Below are positions 15,249 through 23,612 of a DNA stretch of 34,674 nucleotides, one piece after another. The stretch spans positions 1 through 34,674 of the forward strand of contig NZ_JAEUAX010000019.1 in NCBI RefSeq assembly GCF_019511645.1, in the 5' to 3' direction. Under the pieces are notes generated by a model. That model worked only from the letters and a program-made list of their open reading frames with translations, had not been told where the DNA came from and made no database searches. A program made the position numbers and the translations under genes. The first letter of the stretch is position 1. Each line of letters begins with the position of its first letter. This DNA is from Microbacterium ureisolvens (GTDB lineage Bacteria; Actinomycetota; Actinomycetes; Actinomycetales; Microbacteriaceae).

Positions 15249-15644
15249 ATGACCAATATCCGTACCATCAACCCGTCCACCTTCGGCCCCGCCCTCTTTC
15301 CCTACTCCCAAGCCACTGTCGCCGGCGGGTTCGTCTACATCGCGGGGCAAGTGGCGTTGGACGACGACAACAACGTGGTCAGTCCAGGAGACGCTTATGA
15401 GCAGACGAAGGTGACCCTTGACCGCATCTCGCGCGTCCTTGCGGAGGTCGACGGCACACTCGAGGACATCGTCACCGCCACGGTCTTCGTCCCCTCGCTG
15501 GATCACCTTCCCGAGTTCAACCGCGCGTGGCAGGAAGTGTTTGGTGATCATCGACCCGCCCGCGCCACGGTGGTCGCAGGTCTGCTTATCGACGGCCTCG
15601 TCGTCGAGGTGCAGTCCACCGCCGTCCTCCGTCAGACAAGCTAA
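15249..15644 (+). CDS. RidA-family enamine/imine deaminase
   Basis: A 131-residue RidA (YjgF/YER057c/UK114) protein. It hydrolyses reactive enamine/imine intermediates to 2-oxo acids and ammonia. The family's key arginine is present at Arg105 in HRPARATVVAG, and the surrounding pattern (FVYIAGQVALD, RATVVA, VEVQSTAV) matches. Length is normal. ATG 15249 is preceded by AAGGAG at a suitable distance and lies 19 bases after the racemase-family gene. Being directly behind an imine-generating flavoenzyme, it very likely clears that enzyme's product. A strong hairpin follows 12 bases after the stop, so it is the last gene of the unit. Confidence 0.92.
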   Translation: MTNIRTINPSTFGPALFPYSQATVAGGFVYIAGQVALDDDNNVVSPGDAYEQTKVTLDRISRVLAEVDGTLEDIVTATVFVPSLDHLPEFNRAWQEVFGDHRPARATVVAGLLIDGLVVEVQSTAVLRQTS

Positions 15645-15656
15645 GCCGCGCGTAGG

Positions 15657-15690
15657 TGAGCCGCGCGCCGCAGGCGAGGCGCGCGGCTCA
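15657..15690 (+). terminator. Strong hairpin after the RidA gene
   Basis: A perfect 13-bp stem (TGAGCCGCGCGCC at 15657-15669, with its complement at 15678-15690) and an 8-base loop. No long T-run follows, as is common in GC-rich actinobacteria. It separates RidA from the GntR gene. Confidence 0.75.
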
Positions 15691-15757
15691 TCTGCCGTTC
15701 ACGGCCACAGTCCCCGGCGTAGTCTGAACCTGCATGACCAGAAAGGTGGGATGCGTC

Positions 15758-16390
15758 ATGAGCACGCCTTCGCTGACGGCCGAGACGCACCTACGGCTAC
15801 GTAACGACATCATCCAGGGCCGCATCCGCCCCAACGAGCGGCTCGTCGCTCTGGAGCTCGCTGAACGACTCCAGGTGTCACGGACACCGGTTCGGGAAGC
15901 CCTCCAGTTGCTGGCGTCCCAAGGACTTGTCGTCCCCGTGAAGCGCGGGTACGTCGTCCGCGAGCACACACCGGAGGAGATCGCCGAGATCTACGAGATC
16001 CGGAGCGCACTCGAAGAACTCGCCGCACGTCTCGCTGCACAGCGCGCCACCCCGGATCAGCTCCGAGCCATCGAGGACATCGGCGCGCACCAGAGCGGTG
16101 CGCTGGATGACGACCGAACCGTCATCGTGGATCGCAACGACGCCTTCCACGAAGCCATCCTCCAAGCGTCCGGCAATAGCCGACTCGCGGAACTCAACCG
16201 CGCCAACTCCGAGCAGTTCTTCACATACCGGGTCGCGCAACTGTATACCCGACACGAGGCCGCAGCCGCCATCGACGAGCACGCCCAGATCCTGGAGGCC
16301 CTCAAGCGTCGCGATTCGACGCGGGCCGCGGAACTGGCGCGTTCCCACGTGCTCGGGGCTATGGCGATCACCCTGTCGAAGATTCTCTGA
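15758..16390 (+). CDS. GntR-family (FadR/FCD-type) transcriptional regulator
   Basis: A 210-residue regulator. The N-terminal winged helix-turn-helix reads RLVALELAERLQVSRTPVREALQLLASQGLV in outline, with the family marker SRTPVREAL. It is followed by an all-helical FCD-type ligand domain (IYEIRSALEELAARLAA, DRNDAFHEAILQASGN, HAQILEALKRRD). Such regulators bind small organic acids and usually repress adjacent catabolic genes. It follows the dadA-like/racemase/RidA unit after a terminator, so it probably controls that unit from its own promoter. The start at 15758 has AAGGTGGG upstream; an ATG at 15734 in the same frame would add 8 residues and cannot be excluded. Confidence 0.9.
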   Translation: MSTPSLTAETHLRLRNDIIQGRIRPNERLVALELAERLQVSRTPVREALQLLASQGLVVPVKRGYVVREHTPEEIAEIYEIRSALEELAARLAAQRATPDQLRAIEDIGAHQSGALDDDRTVIVDRNDAFHEAILQASGNSRLAELNRANSEQFFTYRVAQLYTRHEAAAAIDEHAQILEALKRRDSTRAAELARSHVLGAMAITLSKIL

Positions 16391-16797
16391 CGTCTCCCAG
16401 TGCGCGTCCGCGCCAACACGCGGCGCGCGTCCAGCCGAAGAGAGGTTGGGTGGCTGGCCAGCGAGGAGGGCGCCCGCTGTCAGTCGTCCCACGGGCAAGA
16501 TGTAGCGGTGCCGCTTGCGGAAACGTCAACCGCGTCCCGCGTTGACCCGTGGCGGCGGACACCACTGCTCATCGAAGTGTTTGGAGTCGCGAACCGTGGG
16601 CGGATTTCGAGCCAGGGTCAACGCGATCGGCCTAGCCATGACCACTCGCAGCGGACGGCTCCGGGATCTGGCAGACACGTCGGCGGGCTGGCGCCTGCCG
16701 GAGCATCCAACGGGTGCGAAAGGGCGTCGCGACGCGAACGACGCAGCTGCCGCGCCGGTGACGGTTGCGTGGCCGGTCCCATGGCGGACGCTTGGGC
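16391..16797. other. About 400 bp between convergent units, no gene seen
   Basis: This gap lies between the ends of the GntR gene and the minus-strand SDR gene. Frames are open because of the GC content, but none resembles a protein. A GC-rich imperfect stem (GCGCGTCCGCG at 16402-16412 against CGCGGCGCGC at 16419-16428) lies just behind the GntR gene and may help terminate it. Confidence 0.5.
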
Positions 16798-17547
16798 TTA
16801 CTGGATGGTGTAGCCCCCGTCGACGAGGTGGGTGCTGCCGGTGATGAATGAAGCCTCTGCCGACAGCAGGAAGCACACGAGTCGGGACACCTCGTCCGGC
16901 TCTCCCAGACGGCCGGCCGGGTGGCGGTCGACGAGCTCGGCGCGGGTGACGGCGTCGAAGCGGGACAGCAGCGGGGTATCGATGTACGCGGGCGCGACGG
17001 CGTTGACCCGCACGCCGGCGTTCGCGTAGTCCAGCGCCGCTACTTTCGTCAGTCCGATGACGGCGTGCTTTGCGGCGACGTAGGCAGGATTTCCGGCGCG
17101 GGCGACGCTTCCCAGGACGCTGGCGATGTTGACCACCGCACCGCCGCCGGCTTGGACGATGGCGGGCAGCTGGGCTCTAAGGCCGTAGAAGACACCGTTC
17201 AGGTTGGTGTCCATGACGCGGTTCCATGCGTCCAGCGGGTACTCGCCGGTTGGCGCGATGACGGTTCCGATCCCGGCGTTGTTGACCGCAAGGTGCAGCC
17301 CGTCGAACGCCGAGAAGGCGAACTCCACGACTGCTGCCGCCGCATTCGGGTCGCGGGCGTCGAGGTGGTGGCCGACGGCGTGACCGCCGGCGGCGGAGAT
17401 CTCCTCCGCCGCCGTGTCGGTCGCTTCGTCATCTATGTCGGCGAGGATCACCCGAGCTCCTTCCGCGGCGAGTTGCCGCGCGATGGCTAGGCCGATCCCG
17501 CTGCCGGCTCCCGTGACGAGAGCGGTCTTCTTTTCGAAACGGGGCAT
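16798..17547 (-). CDS. SDR dehydrogenase, last gene of the BVMO operon
   Basis: A 249-residue classical SDR: TGAGSGIG near residues 11-18, NNAGIG near 90-95, catalytic NIASVLGS and YVAAKHA, and the end TGSTHLVDGGYTIQ. ATG 17547 has AAGGGA upstream; a longer frame to 17718 overlaps the MFS gene and lacks family similarity. The gap to the MFS stop is 38 bases. In a pathway with a Baeyer-Villiger enzyme, an SDR is the usual candidate for oxidising the starting alcohol to the ketone, as CpnA/ChnA-type enzymes do. That role is inferred from context only. Confidence 0.9.
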   Translation of the reverse strand: MPRFEKKTALVTGAGSGIGLAIARQLAAEGARVILADIDDEATDTAAEEISAAGGHAVGHHLDARDPNAAAAVVEFAFSAFDGLHLAVNNAGIGTVIAPTGEYPLDAWNRVMDTNLNGVFYGLRAQLPAIVQAGGGAVVNIASVLGSVARAGNPAYVAAKHAVIGLTKVAALDYANAGVRVNAVAPAYIDTPLLSRFDAVTRAELVDRHPAGRLGEPDEVSRLVCFLLSAEASFITGSTHLVDGGYTIQ

Positions 17548-17585
17548 TTTGCATCCCTTGTCCGAGCCCCTCGCGGGGGCGGTGG

Positions 17586-18938
17586 TCAGCGTGCCGCGCG
17601 GCCCGTGCGCGGACGCTGCGTGTACACCGAGGCGGTCAGGTCCGTCGGCGCTTGAAGCGCATCTGCACCCCAATGCCGCGACCGGAGCACAACGGTGCAG
17701 ACGAACGAGATCGCGCACGTGCCGATCATGTACCAGGCGACGACGCTCACTTCTCCCGTGACAGCGAACAGGGTCGTGGTCACCAGGGGGGTCAGCGCGG
17801 AGCCGAGGATGGCGCCGAGCTGGTAACCGACCGACAGTCCGGAATACCGGATGTTGCCTCGGAAGACCTCCGCGAACAGAGTCGCCTGCGGCCCATATGC
17901 GGCGCTGAATGGGATGACCATGAGGACGAACCCGAGGATGACGGACCAGAACTGCGCGAGGTTGAGGAGCCAGAAGAACGGGAACGCCAGAATTGCCATG
18001 CCTACGAGGCCCGAGAGATAGGTGGCCTTGCGTCCGAGACGGTCGGAGACGGCGCCGAACAACGGCAGAAGGAAGAAGTTCAGGACGGACGCGATGATGA
18101 TGGCGGTGAGCACCTCCGCGCGCGGCAGAGCCAACGCGGTGGTGGCGTAGTTCAGCGCGAAGGCGATGAGGACGGTGAAGACGACACCGGTGGCGAAGTA
18201 AGATCCGGCGATCAGCAGGATCTGGCCCCAGTAGTCGCGCACCAGCTCGAAGAACGGGATCTTCGCCTTCTCGTCCTCATTGGCGACGTTCTCGAAGGTG
18301 GGCGTCTCCTCCACTTTTGAGCGGATCCACAGCCCGACGAAGATGAGCACCACGCTCAGTAGGAACGGGATCCGCCACCCCCAGGCGAGCAGCTCCTCCT
18401 CGGGAAGCAGGACGATACCGAGCCAAACCAAGTTGGAGAGGATCACCCCGGCGGGCACCCCCATCTGCACCCAGCTTCCGAAGAAGCCACGGCGGTGCGC
18501 GGGTGCGTGCTCGACGGCCAGCAGGACCGCGCCGCCCCATTCGCCGCCGAGTCCCAGTCCCTGAAAGAACCGGAGGGTGACGAGCAGGATCGGTGCGGCG
18601 ATTCCGATCGCGGCGTAAGTGGGTAGCAGGCCGATGAGGAAGGTCGCCACGCCCATGATGGTGAGGGTGATGGTCAGCGTCTTCTTACGGCCGGCGCGGT
18701 CGCCGATGTGGCCGAAGATGATCGCTCCCACGGGACGCGCGATGTACGCGGTCGCGTAGGTCGCGAACGCCGCGAGGGTTCCGACGATGGGGTCGAACTC
18801 GGGGAAGAACAGGAAGTTGAACGCGACCGCGGCGGCGGTCGTGTAGATGAATAGGTCGTACCACTCGATGGTGGTGCCGATGAGGCTGGCCAACGCGATC
18901 TTGCGCGTGGACTTCTCTCTTGTCTGCGTTTCTGTCAT
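17586..18938 (-). CDS. MFS transporter, metabolite:H+ symporter (MHS) type
   Basis: A 450-residue membrane transporter with about 12 hydrophobic helices. The N-terminus (IALASLIGTTIEWYDLFIY), the loop motif GHIGDRAGRKKTL between helices 2 and 3, and GLGLGGEWGGA are characteristic of the MHS family, which includes dicarboxylate, shikimate and proline/betaine carriers. A second loop motif, DRLGRK, appears in the C-terminal half. ATG 18938 is preceded by AAAGGAG. It sits between the aldehyde dehydrogenase gene (69-base gap) and the SDR gene, so it probably imports the pathway's substrate or a related organic acid. The substrate cannot be named from sequence. Confidence 0.9.
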   Translation of the reverse strand: MTETQTREKSTRKIALASLIGTTIEWYDLFIYTTAAAVAFNFLFFPEFDPIVGTLAAFATYATAYIARPVGAIIFGHIGDRAGRKKTLTITLTIMGVATFLIGLLPTYAAIGIAAPILLVTLRFFQGLGLGGEWGGAVLLAVEHAPAHRRGFFGSWVQMGVPAGVILSNLVWLGIVLLPEEELLAWGWRIPFLLSVVLIFVGLWIRSKVEETPTFENVANEDEKAKIPFFELVRDYWGQILLIAGSYFATGVVFTVLIAFALNYATTALALPRAEVLTAIIIASVLNFFLLPLFGAVSDRLGRKATYLSGLVGMAILAFPFFWLLNLAQFWSVILGFVLMVIPFSAAYGPQATLFAEVFRGNIRYSGLSVGYQLGAILGSALTPLVTTTLFAVTGEVSVVAWYMIGTCAISFVCTVVLRSRHWGADALQAPTDLTASVYTQRPRTGRAAR

Positions 18939-19007
18939 GAACGTGTCTCCTTTGACTGCTTCAGATTTGGTGATTAGTGGAACGAGCAATGAGGTTGTGC
19001 CATGAGG

Positions 19008-20387
19008 TCAGGCGCGCACACGCACGGACTTTAGGTTGGTGAACTCGTGCATCCCCTCCTCGGACAGTTCGCGTCCGTAACCGGAGCGTTTGACGCCTCC
19101 GAACGGCAGTTCGGGAAATGAGATGGTGTAGTCGTTCAGGGTTACGCTGGCTGAATCGAGGCGCTCGATGAGCTCTCGCTGTTCGTCCGCGTCTCGCGTC
19201 CAGGCCGCAGCGCCGAGACCGAAAGGCACGTCATTGGCGATGTCGATGGCTTCATCGAGATTTTCCGCGCGGAGGACGATGGCGACCGGCCCGAAGACCT
19301 CCTCCCGGTACAGACGCGCGCTTTCTGGGACGTCGGCGATGATGGTCGGCGGGTAGAACCAGCCGGCGCCCTCGGGTATAGCCCCACCGGTGATGACGCG
19401 GGCGCCGGCACGCACAGCGTCCTGCACCAGCTCATCGACGTCGGTGCGGCCGGACTCAAGCGCGAGCGGTCCGATGTCCGTGCCCTCGTCTGCAGGGTCG
19501 CCGACCACGAGCGCGGTGAAGCGTTCGGTCAATTTTGCAAGGAAGTCGTCGTAGACCGCTGTGTGGACGATGAAGCGCTTGGCGTTGATGCAGGCCTGGC
19601 CGTTGTTCGACGTCCGGGCGATCACTGCGATGTCCGCTGCGCGGTCAAGGTCGGCGGAGGGCTGCACGAGGAACGGGTCCGAACCGCCGAGCTCGAGGAC
19701 GGACTTCTTGACCTCGTCACCGGCGATCGCGGCGACGGAGCGTCCCGCCGGCTCCGAGCCGGTGAGGGTGACGGCAACGACTCGGTCGTCTCGGAGGACC
19801 TTCTCCACCCGGCCTGCGGAGATCAGCAGCGTCTGGAAGGCGCCATCGGGCAGGTCGGTGCGGGAGAAGAGCTCCTCGAGGTACAGCGCGGACTGCGGCA
19901 CGTTCGACGCGTGCTTGAGCAGCCCGACGTTGCCGGCCGCCAACGCGGGTGCGGCGAAGCGGATCACCTGCCACAGCGGAAAGTTCCACGGCATGACCGC
20001 AAGCACCGGCCCGAGCGGCTGGTGGACAGCGTACGCCTGGTCGGCGTTGACGTCAGCGGGCCGTTCCAGGTGGCGTGCGGCGAGGAACTGCGCGGCGTGC
20101 TCGGCGTAGTAGCGCAGCCCGTATGCCGACTTCCGCACCTCCGCCAGCGCCTGGGTGCGGATCTTGCCCATCTCCAGTGTCAGAAGGTCGGCCAGCCGGT
20201 CCTCGTCGGCGTCCAGGATGTCAGCGGCCTGCAGAAGCGCACGCGTGCGTATTTCCAACGGCAGCCTGCGGACGACTTGGAACGCGGACTGCGCACGCTG
20301 CAGCCGGGTCTCGAGTTCGCCGTCGGTGAGCTCCTCGAACGTGCGGATGGTCTGCCCGGTGGCAGGGTTGACGGTTGCGATTGGCAT
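19008..20387 (-). CDS. NAD(P)-dependent aldehyde dehydrogenase (succinate-semialdehyde dehydrogenase-like)
   Basis: A 459-residue aldehyde dehydrogenase. The oxyanion/cofactor segment MPWNFPLWQ is at 132-140, the cofactor Lys at 158, general base Glu232 in LELGGSDPF and nucleophile Cys266 in NNGQACINAKR. FGPVA and the C-terminal PFGGVKRSGYGRE are also present. The length and NNGQACINAKR are typical of the GabD-like branch acting on semialdehydes. In this operon it would oxidise an omega-oxo acid to a dicarboxylate, the job of ChnE/CpnE in cycloalkanone pathways; that assignment is by analogy. It starts 14 bases after the iron-ADH gene stops. All catalytic residues are intact. Confidence 0.92.
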   Translation of the reverse strand: MPIATVNPATGQTIRTFEELTDGELETRLQRAQSAFQVVRRLPLEIRTRALLQAADILDADEDRLADLLTLEMGKIRTQALAEVRKSAYGLRYYAEHAAQFLAARHLERPADVNADQAYAVHQPLGPVLAVMPWNFPLWQVIRFAAPALAAGNVGLLKHASNVPQSALYLEELFSRTDLPDGAFQTLLISAGRVEKVLRDDRVVAVTLTGSEPAGRSVAAIAGDEVKKSVLELGGSDPFLVQPSADLDRAADIAVIARTSNNGQACINAKRFIVHTAVYDDFLAKLTERFTALVVGDPADEGTDIGPLALESGRTDVDELVQDAVRAGARVITGGAIPEGAGWFYPPTIIADVPESARLYREEVFGPVAIVLRAENLDEAIDIANDVPFGLGAAAWTRDADEQRELIERLDSASVTLNDYTISFPELPFGGVKRSGYGRELSEEGMHEFTNLKSVRVRA

Positions 20388-20401
20388 GGCGGCTACTCCG
20401 A

Positions 20402-21646
20402 TCAGACGGCGGTGAGAAGGCGTGCTCGGCGCCCCTCGAACGCGGCGACGCTGATCTCCTCGAGGGCGGGGAAGGCGAGTTCTCGGGGGTTGTTGTCGAT
20501 GAGGCGCTTGGACAGCAGCGACTGCTCGGCAATCCAGCCGATGTCCGAGCGGTCGACGCCGATCTCCGACAGAGAGCGTGGGATGCCGATGTCGGAGGCG
20601 ATGCGGTCGACGGCGTCGACGGCGAGGTGAGAGAGTTCTTCGTCGTCGCGTCCGTTCTCGCCCAACAGTCGCGCGATCTGCGCGAACTCGGTCACTCGGG
20701 CTGGACGGTTGAACTCCATCACGAAGGGCAGCAGCACTCCGATTCCAAGGCCGTGAGGAGTGTGGGTGAGGCCGCCGACGGGATATTGGAGGGCGTGCGC
20801 GGCCGCGGTGCCGCCCGTGCCAAGCGCGAACCCGCCGCAGAGGGACCCGAGCATGAGTTCGTCACGGGCGGAGGAGGCATTCTCACCGGCCGCGTCTTTG
20901 CGGAGGGTCTCGACGAGGTTGGCGCCGATGGCTTGGATGCCTGCGAGAGCGTAGTGCTCGGTGAGGCGTGCGTTCCCGATGAATACGCGTTCGGTGCTGA
21001 GCGTGAGCGTCGGGGGCCGAACGATCGAGGTGTAGGACTCGATGCAATGTGCGAGAGCGTCGATGCCGACGTTCGCGGTGAGCGTGGCGGGACTGCGATC
21101 GGTCAGTGCAGGGTCGCAGATCGCGACGGACGGGATGAGATGGGGGCTGGAGATACCCACCTTCATCTCGCGCGTGGGATCGCTGACGACGGCGACGGGT
21201 GTGACTTCCGAGCCGGTTCCGCTGGTGGTGGGTATAGCGATTACCGGCAAGGTGGGCCCGGGGACGGCGAATTCGCCGTAGTAGTCGGACAGTTGCCCAC
21301 CGTGGGTGAGCAGGAGCGCCAGCACTTTCGCGAAGTCGATGCAGCTTCCGCCGCCGACTGCGACGATAACGTCGAGCTGTTCGGCGTGGAACTGGGTGGC
21401 GGCGCTTTGCAGCGGACCGGTCGGTAGTTCTGGCTCAACGCCGGTGAAGACGTGGGTGCGGGCGCGCTCGGCGATCGATTCTCGGGTGGCGCTGAAGGCG
21501 GGCAACTGCGCCATGCGCTCGTCGGTGACGATGAGAACGTTTCGGGTCCCGGCGGGGAGGTGGGCGCCCACGGTGGCGCTCTGTCCCCGGCCGAGGAGAA
21601 CGGTGTGGGGGCTGCGGATCAGGCCGAACAGTGACGGGGAGGTCAT
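20402..21646 (-). CDS. Iron-containing (type III) alcohol dehydrogenase
   Basis: A 414-residue group III alcohol dehydrogenase. The nucleotide-binding GGGSCIDFAK is near 98-107, followed by PTTSGTGSEVT. The expected metal ligands are Asp196 and His200 in GIDALAHCIESYTS, with His284 and His298 (HALQYP...HTPHG) at the family's 14-residue spacing. It should interconvert an alcohol and an aldehyde with NAD(P). In context it would oxidise the omega-hydroxy acid released by the alpha/beta hydrolase and pass the aldehyde to the neighbouring aldehyde dehydrogenase. Maleylacetate reductase belongs to a related branch and is an alternative. Its start overlaps the Ldh2-family stop as ATGA, so the two are translationally coupled. 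Confidence 0.9.
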   Translation of the reverse strand: MTSPSLFGLIRSPHTVLLGRGQSATVGAHLPAGTRNVLIVTDERMAQLPAFSATRESIAERARTHVFTGVEPELPTGPLQSAATQFHAEQLDVIVAVGGGSCIDFAKVLALLLTHGGQLSDYYGEFAVPGPTLPVIAIPTTSGTGSEVTPVAVVSDPTREMKVGISSPHLIPSVAICDPALTDRSPATLTANVGIDALAHCIESYTSIVRPPTLTLSTERVFIGNARLTEHYALAGIQAIGANLVETLRKDAAGENASSARDELMLGSLCGGFALGTGGTAAAHALQYPVGGLTHTPHGLGIGVLLPFVMEFNRPARVTEFAQIARLLGENGRDDEELSHLAVDAVDRIASDIGIPRSLSEIGVDRSDIGWIAEQSLLSKRLIDNNPRELAFPALEEISVAAFEGRRARLLTAV

Positions 21647-22665
21647 GAGGATTGTCCTTTCGTGAGCGGGAGCGCCGCCAGGTGTGTGAGCTGCTCCCAG
21701 AGGCCGTCGTCGACGTCAATGCCGTCCGCGAGACGTGTGGCGTGGGAGGAGCGCGCCCGGTCGCCGGGGATGGTGACGGGAGGCATCCCGGGTTGTGGCT
21801 TCTCGGCGCGGAGGAGGTCGAGGTATGCGCTCACGCGTTCGGTCGTGCCCGGCTGCGGGGTTGCGAGGATGAATACATCGCCCTTAGTGGCGAAGCGGTC
21901 ATCATCCAGGGTGCCCGCGACGTCGGTGCCCAGAGCCGTGTCGGTGAGAGAGGCGACGATCAGTTCGAAAGCGAGACCGAGGGCGTACCCTTTCGGGCCG
22001 CCGAAGGGTGCGATCGCGCCCGTGCTGGCGGCGGCGGCGTCCGTGGTTGGCTCGCCGGCTGCGTCCACCGCCCACCCCGGCTCCAACGGCCGACCCGCGG
22101 CGGCGTACGCGTGCACTTTGCCCATGGAGATGAGCCCGGTGGCCATGTCCAGCACGAACGGCTTCGGCAGGGCCGGGACGGCGGCGGCGACCGGATTGGT
22201 TCCGATCAGGGCGCGACGCCCGCCCCAGGGATGTACGAGTGCTTCACTGGTCGTGAGGGCGATGGCCACCCAGCCGTGTTGCGCGGAGCGTTCGGCGTAT
22301 TGGGCGAGCATTCCGAGGTGGTTGGTGCGAGAGATCACTGCTGCGGCAATCCCGGTGCGTGCGACGCGCTGCTCGAGTGTGTCCAACGCGCGGTAGCCCA
22401 CGACCGGGCCGAGCCCGTCTTGTCCGTCCACCTGGAGCAGAGCGTCCGCGACCCAGGTATGCGTGCCGGTTTCGTTCGGTGCAGACACCCCGTTGCGGAT
22501 GCGAGCGATGATTCGGGGCAGCCGCAGCAGCCCGTGGGATGGGTGTCCGCGCAGCTCGGCATCGATGAGGTGAGTGGCCTGGGTGTCGGCGTGTTCGGCG
22601 TCGACGCCTGCCCGCTGGAGCGCCGCAGCCGCCAGCGCCTTCGCGTCGGAAACGTCTCGTCTCAT
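21643..22665 (-). CDS. Ldh2-family (malate/L-lactate type) dehydrogenase
   Basis: A 340-residue NAD(P)-dependent 2-hydroxyacid or imine oxidoreductase of the Ldh2 family. Recognisable segments are ELRGHPSHGLLRLPR, SRTNHLGMLAQYAERSAQHG and HPWGGRRALIGTNPVA, plus GPKGYALGLAFEL, which fit the family fold. The start is ATG 22665, overlapping the upstream hydrolase stop as ATGA; a longer frame to 22974 is only a shadow of the hydrolase gene. Family members act on malate, lactate, ureidoglycolate, sulfolactate or cyclic imino acids. Its role is not obvious in a Baeyer-Villiger pathway, and this may be the clue to the true substrate (for example a 2-hydroxylated or branched product). Confidence 0.87.
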   Translation of the reverse strand: MRRDVSDAKALAAAALQRAGVDAEHADTQATHLIDAELRGHPSHGLLRLPRIIARIRNGVSAPNETGTHTWVADALLQVDGQDGLGPVVGYRALDTLEQRVARTGIAAAVISRTNHLGMLAQYAERSAQHGWVAIALTTSEALVHPWGGRRALIGTNPVAAAVPALPKPFVLDMATGLISMGKVHAYAAAGRPLEPGWAVDAAGEPTTDAAAASTGAIAPFGGPKGYALGLAFELIVASLTDTALGTDVAGTLDDDRFATKGDVFILATPQPGTTERVSAYLDLLRAEKPQPGMPPVTIPGDRARSSHATRLADGIDVDDGLWEQLTHLAALPLTKGQSS

Positions 22666-23612
22666 CGCGTGTTGTCCTTGCTGGTGCGGCGGGTGATGAA
22701 TGCAGCGATCTCGTCCAGGAGTTCGCGTCCTGTCGGGATGACGCCGGCGTTGGTGAGGAGGCCGTGATGGTGGCCCTCGTAGTGGATGTGGGTGTCGAGA
22801 ACACCCGCCTCGGCGAGTGCTTCGGCGTAGGCGATGCCCTCGCTGCGGAGCGGGTCGTTGTGGACGGTGGCGATGAAGGTTGGGGCATGCCACCCCCACA
22901 CCGGGGCCGGACCCGGGCTGACGGCATCGGAGGCACGGTCTGCCTCGGCGGGAAGGTACTGGTCGATGAACCACCCGACTGTTTCGGTGACGAGCGGGAA
23001 CCCGGCTACCTCTCGGTGGCTGGCGCCGCTAGCTGTCAGATCGGTGACGGGGTAGACCAAGGCGAGACCGGCGAGGCTCCCCGCTTGCGGCACGCGGGCA
23101 AGGTTTGCCGCGATTTGTCCGCCCGCACTGTCCCCGGCGAGGATGACTCGTCGAGGGTCGACGCCCAGCGAGTGCGCACCGACCAAGACCGCCTCGAGCA
23201 CGTCGGCGCAGTCGTTCTCAGCAGCGGGATAGCGGTGTTCCGGTGCGAGCCGGTAGTCGACGGAAAAGACGGTGACGCGGGCAGCGTGGGCAAGGTACGC
23301 GCACACGGCGTCGTGCGTCTGCACCGAGCCCATCACCCACCCGCCCCCGTGGATGAACACGACAGCCGCTCCGCCTCGCCCAGTGTCCGGGCGGCGGTAC
23401 CGGCGGACGGCTACTTGCCGCGGTCCGAGCGCCAACCAGTCGCGCTCGACCGGGCCGGGCACCTCGACTGCGTTGGCCGCGCAGACCTGCTCATACGACG
23501 CACGCGCGTCCTCGAGCGAGAGAAGGTGATGAGAGGTCGCGCCGGCTGCACGAAAGGCAGCGACCGTGTCCCTTGCCTCTGGGGCGATGTACTCCGTGGT
23601 CCCGGTGCTCAC
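22662..23612 (-). CDS. Alpha/beta hydrolase, HSL-type esterase/lactonase
   Basis: A 316-residue esterase of the hormone-sensitive-lipase group. The oxyanion-hole motif HGGGW is at 88-92 and the nucleophile Ser162 in AGDSAGG. The probable acid is Asp253 in HNDPLRSEG and the base His lies in the GHHHGLL cluster near 280-284. All catalytic parts are present. It starts with GTG 23612, overlapping the stop of the monooxygenase gene, and ends overlapping the Ldh2-type start, so the three genes are translationally coupled. Immediately behind a Baeyer-Villiger monooxygenase, it is the expected enzyme to open the ester or lactone formed, as ChnC does for caprolactone. Confidence 0.92.
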   Translation of the reverse strand: MSTGTTEYIAPEARDTVAAFRAAGATSHHLLSLEDARASYEQVCAANAVEVPGPVERDWLALGPRQVAVRRYRRPDTGRGGAAVVFIHGGGWVMGSVQTHDAVCAYLAHAARVTVFSVDYRLAPEHRYPAAENDCADVLEAVLVGAHSLGVDPRRVILAGDSAGGQIAANLARVPQAGSLAGLALVYPVTDLTASGASHREVAGFPLVTETVGWFIDQYLPAEADRASDAVSPGPAPVWGWHAPTFIATVHNDPLRSEGIAYAEALAEAGVLDTHIHYEGHHHGLLTNAGVIPTGRELLDEIAAFITRRTSKDNTR

